A stretch of DNA of 64,000 nucleotides from Nitrospirota bacterium (GTDB taxonomy: Bacteria > Nitrospirota > Nitrospiria > SBBL01 > JAADHI01), in NCBI GenBank assembly GCA_029261195.1, contig JAJDBU010000065.1:1-64000 (forward strand), read 5' to 3'. Below the pieces are notes generated by a model. The model had not been told where the DNA came from. It saw nothing but the letters and a program-made list of their open reading frames with translations, and searched no databases. Positions 59,064 through 64,000 of this stretch are shown piece by piece (the first letter of the stretch is position 1; the number at the start of each line of letters is the position of its first letter). The position numbers and the translations under genes are program-made.

Positions 59064-59699
59064 TCACTTATGTGCGATGATCTCTGCAAATTCCGCTTCT
59101 ATCGTTGTTAAAATGCCGATGCCGTAGGCCTCGTTGGGGGGATCTTCATCGTGAAGACGCCGATAGTCTGCGAGCACGTTGAGGGTTTGGGTGACCCATT
59201 CTCCTTTTTTCGCCTGTCCTGATTGCAGCACAATCGTTGTCGGGCGAAACATGCCGCCCGAGCTTTCCGTGCCGACGGCCTTGATGCTGCTCCAGGCGTA
59301 TTTTGTGATAATCGGGATGCCCAGGATGTCAGTTCCCAGTGCAACGTAAACAGTGGCATTTCTCTCTTTTTCCGGATCGTCCGGGACGTTAATCATCCGC
59401 CATTTCCAGGTGATGAAGGGGTATTCGTTCGGGTTCCACTTCATTTTTTTAAAGATGCGGTTGGGACGGCCTGTGGCATGGAGATAGGGCGTCTTCTCCG
59501 TTTCAATGATTTGATAAACCTCGGCGGGGATGGGATTGGGCTTATTGGCCTTCCATCCCGACGGGAGACCATTTTTACCTTGCGATGAAAAATCCTCAAG
59601 AATGACCGTTTCCCCGATCTCTGCAAGTACCACTTGATTCGCCGAAAAAACCATCAAGCCCGATAAAATAACCAAAAAAGAAAAGACATGTTTCATCAT
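59064..59699 (-). CDS. DUF3047-like secreted protein
   Basis: Signal peptide from MMKHVFSFLV; 'YPFITWKWRMINVP', 'RNATVYVALG', 'NEAYGIGILTT'; ORF track starts upstream at 59768. Confidence 0.75.
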   Translation of the reverse strand: MMKHVFSFLVILSGLMVFSANQVVLAEIGETVILEDFSSQGKNGLPSGWKANKPNPIPAEVYQIIETEKTPYLHATGRPNRIFKKMKWNPNEYPFITWKWRMINVPDDPEKERNATVYVALGTDILGIPIITKYAWSSIKAVGTESSGGMFRPTTIVLQSGQAKKGEWVTQTLNVLADYRRLHDEDPPNEAYGIGILTTIEAEFAEIIAHK

Positions 59700-59879
59700 G
59701 CGGAATCTCCTTGTTGCAGCTTGCTTCAACTTTATTTTATTGACCCGTTCCTCGAACGAATTCTGCATGCTAGCAGGTCATCGGCTCCCTTGTCAGCTAT
59801 TGACCTCTATAAAGCATCGGTGTTAGTGTTCCGGGTTCATTTTTAGCCCTTATATCATCCTGTAAAGAGGTGGAAATAT

Positions 59880-60920
59880 ATGTCTTGGGAACCGCGCGGC
59901 CCCGGTGGAAATATGGAGGACCCTTTTCTAAAACTCCTCCGCGAACTTCAAAAATTCTTGAAAAGGCCCCCTGGAGAAGGCCCCTCCTTTAAAGGAGGCA
60001 AGCTGATCATTGGCGTCATTATTATTGGTTTTGTGCTCTGGAAAGGGTTTTACATCGTCGCCCCCGATGAGCAGGGTATTGTCCTGCGCTTTGGCGAGAT
60101 GGTTCGGACGGCGGCCCCCGGCCCCCACCTTAAAATCCCGATGGTCGAAGAGGTGCTCTTGCCGAAAATCACCAAACTCCACCGGATCGAAATCGGATTC
60201 CTCAGTACCCGTGGCGGCGGTTCACAGAGGGTGCCTCAAGAGGCCCTCATGGTCACCGGAGACGAAAATATCGTCGCGGTCGAAATGATTGTTCAGTTCA
60301 GAATTAAGGATGCCGAGCAATTCCTTTTTAAAGTCGCGGACATTGGCGAAACGATTAAAAAGAGTGCCGAAGCCTCGATTCGTCAGGTGATCGGTGAAAC
60401 CCAGATTGATGATGCCCTCACCATTGGAAAGGCGAGAATCCAGATTGACGCGCAGATCCTGCTTCAATCGATTCTGAATGGCTATGAAGCAGGTGTTCAG
60501 ATTACGGCGGTGCAGCTCCAGGATGTGAATCCGCCCGATGCGGTTGCCGCCGCTTTTAAAGATGTCGCCAGCGCTAAAGAAGACAAAGAAAAGTTAATCA
60601 ACGAATCCCACGGTTATCGAAACGATATCATCCCGAAGGCAAAGGGTGAAGCGGCCCAGATGGTCAACGAAGCACAGGGCTACGCCGAAGCGAGGGTGAG
60701 CCGGGCCGAAGGGGAGGCCGACCGTTTTTTAAAGACCCTGAAAGAATATAAAAATTCAAAGGATATTATCCGGAAACGCATCTACATTGAGACGATGGAA
60801 GAAGTCATGGGCGAGGTGGAAAAGGTGATTATTGATCAAGGGGTCGGAGGCAAGATGCTGCCGCACCTCCCGCTGGGTCGCGGCGGACTGGCTGACACTT
60901 TGAAGCGGGGGACAAGATGA
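59880..60920 (+). CDS. hflK: FtsH protease modulator HflK
   Basis: 'GFYIVAPDEQGIVLRFGEMVRTAAPGPHLKIP', SPFH domain. Confidence 0.93.
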   Translation: MSWEPRGPGGNMEDPFLKLLRELQKFLKRPPGEGPSFKGGKLIIGVIIIGFVLWKGFYIVAPDEQGIVLRFGEMVRTAAPGPHLKIPMVEEVLLPKITKLHRIEIGFLSTRGGGSQRVPQEALMVTGDENIVAVEMIVQFRIKDAEQFLFKVADIGETIKKSAEASIRQVIGETQIDDALTIGKARIQIDAQILLQSILNGYEAGVQITAVQLQDVNPPDAVAAAFKDVASAKEDKEKLINESHGYRNDIIPKAKGEAAQMVNEAQGYAEARVSRAEGEADRFLKTLKEYKNSKDIIRKRIYIETMEEVMGEVEKVIIDQGVGGKMLPHLPLGRGGLADTLKRGTR

Positions 60921-61777
60921 GCAAACAAGGTTTCGCAGGCATCATCGTCGTTGTCCTGATTATCCTCGTGATGGTCGGGGCCTCTCCTTTTTATATCGTC
61001 GATGTTATACAGACGGCGATTGTTGTGCAGTTGGGAAAACCGGTCCGAACGGTCACTGAGCCGGGTCTGAAGTTCAAAATCCCTTTTATCCAGGATGTCA
61101 TTAAATTCGATAAACGTCTGCTCGATTATGACTCCGACCCGCAGCCTGTGGTGACCCGGGATAAAAAGACCCTCGTCATCGATAACTTCGCAAAATGGCG
61201 GATTGTTGAGCCACTCACATTCTACGAGGCCTTCCGGACGGAACAGGCGGCGCGGCCCCGCTTGGACGACATCATCTATTCAGAGCTGCGTGTCGATCTC
61301 GGACAGCATGACCTTTCCGAAATTATCTCCAAGACCCGAATGGAGATCATGGCGACGGTCACAAAAGCATCGAATGAAAAAGCCCTTGAATATGGCATCG
61401 AAATCGTCGATGTCCGCATCAAGCGGGCCGATCTCCCGGAGCAAAATGAAAAAGCCGTCTTTGCACGAATGCAGGCGGAGCGGGGAAGAGAGGCCAAACG
61501 CTATCGATCCGAAGGGGCCGAAGCGGCTCAAAAGGTGAGATCTCTCGCGGAGAAAGAGAAAGAGATTCTGCTCGCCCAGGCTTATAAGACACAACAGCAA
61601 TTGATGGGTGAGGGAGATGCAACTGCCTTTCGCATCTATGGCGAGGCCTATGGGCAGGATGCCGATTTTTTTGAATTTGTCCGTTCGATGGAAGCCTACA
61701 AAAAGGTGCTGAATAAAGACACATTGTTAGTGCTGACTCCCGAGTCGGAATTCTTCAAATACATCCAGAAAAAGTAG
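60917..61777 (+). CDS. hflC: FtsH protease modulator HflC
   Basis: 'FYIVDVIQTAIVVQLGKPVRTVTEPGLKFKIPF'; overlaps hflK by ATGA. Confidence 0.93.
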   Translation: MSKQGFAGIIVVVLIILVMVGASPFYIVDVIQTAIVVQLGKPVRTVTEPGLKFKIPFIQDVIKFDKRLLDYDSDPQPVVTRDKKTLVIDNFAKWRIVEPLTFYEAFRTEQAARPRLDDIIYSELRVDLGQHDLSEIISKTRMEIMATVTKASNEKALEYGIEIVDVRIKRADLPEQNEKAVFARMQAERGREAKRYRSEGAEAAQKVRSLAEKEKEILLAQAYKTQQQLMGEGDATAFRIYGEAYGQDADFFEFVRSMEAYKKVLNKDTLLVLTPESEFFKYIQKK

Positions 61778-61785
61778 TTCCTTAA

Positions 61786-64000
61786 GTGAGTAAAGACATT
61801 GGCGCTTTGGTCGAGCAGGAAATCCTGTCTCGACTGGAGGCCCTCCAGGCCAACACCCTCTATTTCATCACCACGAAGTCTGTTTTACTTCAGGGCTTCA
61901 AAACCTACGAGATGCAACGCCTTGAGTCCTTTTCCTGGCAGAAGGGGAGAGCGGTGCTTGAGGCGACGGTTCTGGAAGAGGCCTTCGATGACCGGCGCTC
62001 AAAAGTGTCGATCTCCATACAGGATCAGGGCCTCCGCTACCGTTGTAGCTGCCGCGACTGGAATGCCGGCAATCAGTGTAAACACCTGATCTGTACCCTC
62101 CTGTCTGTCATCAATATCTTCTCGCCGAAATTGTACTACCAGGCCCGACACGATAAATCCAGAATTCAAAACTTAAAATCGGAACTCTTGCAGGTCCGAC
62201 CGGGCGCTGATCAAGACGCTAAGCACAGCACGCAAAAAGGGCTGACGCTCACCTCAGTGCCGCGACCCCGACAAGCAGCCAAATCGCTCTATCAGCTTGT
62301 GATTCAAACCACAGAGACCTACCCTTCGATTTATGTGAGAAAGGGCGGAAAAATCATCGACTCCACCCTCCATCTTCCACAAGCCCTCGCAGTCTTTATC
62401 TTTTCTTATTATTCGATCAGCGCCCTGCAAGAGCGGTTTAAGCACTATCTGAAGATCCAAGGGAATCACTTCCCCTTGATTCTGGTCAGCGACTACGGAG
62501 AAATGCCGATTGAGTGGGATGCGAAGCTCCACTTTCAAAGCAAGACGGAACTGAATATTTGCGATGATCAAATCGCTGTACGCAGCCTCTGCCTCTTAAA
62601 GGGCGTGGTCTCTGAAAAGGTGCTGCGCTTCTGGAATTTTATTGTTGACCTTGAAACGGGGAAGCTGGGTTCTGTCCAAAACACAGACGGCTGGCGGCTC
62701 TTCACGGAAATTGATCGCCTTTTTGATCGACCCGCCTATTTTGATGATGATGATCTTCGTGGCGACAGATTTAAAGAAAAAGGGCATCCGGATCAACGGT
62801 GGATTGTCCGAAACAGCCACTTTCAAATCCCTCTAAAGGTCTTCCAGAGTTTTCAACTCAACTTCACCAAGGAGGCAGAACGCGGGGTCTTAAACGACCT
62901 CGTGTTAAAGGTCAAGGGCCAGACCACGCCGCCACGGCAATTAAAACACCGGCATCGCCTTCATATCGAGTCGGGTCATTTTGATTCCTCAAGCCTGCGA
63001 GCCCAGTGTCTGCTGGGTGAATCGCCCGATGAATTACCTGTTCCATCCTTAGGCGCGACAACGGCCTCAACCTTCACCTTCTTCCTTGAAATCAACAAGC
63101 GCAACCTGCCTTCGCCCCTCAAGGCCTTAAAACGTCAAGTGGTACTCTGTGAAACCTTCCTGAAACTACTGACCCTGACGAAAAAGGAAAGTGGCGCCAG
63201 GGTGATTCGTAAGGCCCTCTCCAATGGCGATTTTGTGCAATACAGCATCAAGCGCCCTGCAAGGGAACTGCTCAAGCGATATTTTGAGGCCTTCCTCAAA
63301 CAGGATCTCAGGATTTGGGCAAGCCCTGCTGGATGGGCCATTGCTCCGAACGACAAGCGGATGGAAGCACAGCTCTACCGGATTCCTTTTGAACTCTTCG
63401 GAGTAAAGATCTTTAATGACATCAGCAGCTATCATGAAATGCGGGTCCCGACAAAAGCGCTGCATGATCAGCTTCCACTTTTGCATCTGCAATGTAAATT
63501 GGCAGGGATCGACCTCCACTATCAAGGCAAGCCCATTTCAAGCACGTCCTGGGATTTTTCATTTGATGCAAAGCGAGAAGCAGGCATTGACTGGTTTGAG
63601 ATCAAACCGGAGATTAGTTGCAATGGAAAGATGATGAAAGAGGAGGAATGGCAGCGCCTTCTTGAGCAAAACGGGGTGATCGAAAAGGATGGGGAAATCC
63701 ACATTGCCGATGCCGCCACACAAAAGATATTAAAGTCTCTCTCTCTGATCTACAAAAAAGAAAAGCCGGACGAGCGCACAAAACGAACATTGGTTCAGGT
63801 GCCGAGTCTCCAGATCCTCGACTGGATTGCCCTTAGAAAAGAGGGCGTTCGCATCACGCTTTCCGACGAAGATGAAGCCCTCATCAAGAGCCTGGTTGAA
63901 TTTAAAACGATAGAAAAGATCCGTACGCCCAGGCGTCTGCAAGCGACCTTGCGCCCCTATCAAAAAGAAGGGCTCGACTGGCTCGCTTTCCTCTATCAAC
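61786..64000 (+). CDS. SWIM-domain SNF2-family helicase, partial (runs off the window)
   Basis: GTG start; 'YRCSCRDWNAGNQCKHLICTLL' SWIM motif; ends in 'ATLRPYQKEGLDWLAFLYQ' SNF2 entry; absent from the ORF track because no stop lies in the window. Confidence 0.85.
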   Translation, partial: MSKDIGALVEQEILSRLEALQANTLYFITTKSVLLQGFKTYEMQRLESFSWQKGRAVLEATVLEEAFDDRRSKVSISIQDQGLRYRCSCRDWNAGNQCKHLICTLLSVINIFSPKLYYQARHDKSRIQNLKSELLQVRPGADQDAKHSTQKGLTLTSVPRPRQAAKSLYQLVIQTTETYPSIYVRKGGKIIDSTLHLPQALAVFIFSYYSISALQERFKHYLKIQGNHFPLILVSDYGEMPIEWDAKLHFQSKTELNICDDQIAVRSLCLLKGVVSEKVLRFWNFIVDLETGKLGSVQNTDGWRLFTEIDRLFDRPAYFDDDDLRGDRFKEKGHPDQRWIVRNSHFQIPLKVFQSFQLNFTKEAERGVLNDLVLKVKGQTTPPRQLKHRHRLHIESGHFDSSSLRAQCLLGESPDELPVPSLGATTASTFTFFLEINKRNLPSPLKALKRQVVLCETFLKLLTLTKKESGARVIRKALSNGDFVQYSIKRPARELLKRYFEAFLKQDLRIWASPAGWAIAPNDKRMEAQLYRIPFELFGVKIFNDISSYHEMRVPTKALHDQLPLLHLQCKLAGIDLHYQGKPISSTSWDFSFDAKREAGIDWFEIKPEISCNGKMMKEEEWQRLLEQNGVIEKDGEIHIADAATQKILKSLSLIYKKEKPDERTKRTLVQVPSLQILDWIALRKEGVRITLSDEDEALIKSLVEFKTIEKIRTPRRLQATLRPYQKEGLDWLAFLYQ

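Overview
The window is a gene-dense bacterial chromosome segment, mostly housekeeping and central metabolism on both strands. There is no CRISPR array, prophage or intact transposase. Recognisable blocks:
- L-lactate dehydrogenase.
- Bifunctional aldolase/short-chain dehydrogenase.
- PEP-CTERM cohesin-like protein.
- NapA-like molybdoenzyme + tetraheme cytochrome + MobA + sigma-54 regulator.
- tkt-tal-pgi operon.
- Zeta-toxin-like kinase.
- engB/NFACT, gdh, nth, moaC.
- ABC exporter, secA, recR-ybaB-dnaX.
- SRP RNA and two tRNA-Ser genes.
- tadA, aroC.
- SLBB/GNVR polysaccharide-export pair with cysQ and two DsrE-like genes.
- hflKC.
- A truncated-at-edge SWIM/SNF2 helicase.

The most unusual observations are:
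(1) An ABC ATPase with a ~153-aa Trp-rich, almost Leu/Ile/Phe/Tyr-free C-terminal tail. It contains an internal repeat conserved at protein level but diverged at codon level.
(2) An RNase D gene whose only plausible start is AUU behind a perfect GGAGG.
(3) A 160-bp MITE-like element with CTAG duplications, inserted between a 51-aa candidate antitoxin ORF (absent from the ORF track) and the ATG of a zeta-toxin-like gene.
(4) A dispersed two-hairpin palindromic repeat. One copy lies next to a truncated rtcB and a half-copy lies just upstream of rnd.
(5) A recurrent pattern of perfect or near-perfect 11-19 bp tandem duplications in intergenic/5' regions, several next to ribosome-binding sites.
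(6) Several eroded genes (alpha/beta hydrolase, GGDEF-EAL, rtcB).

All family assignments are from reading the translations by eye. No database search was run.
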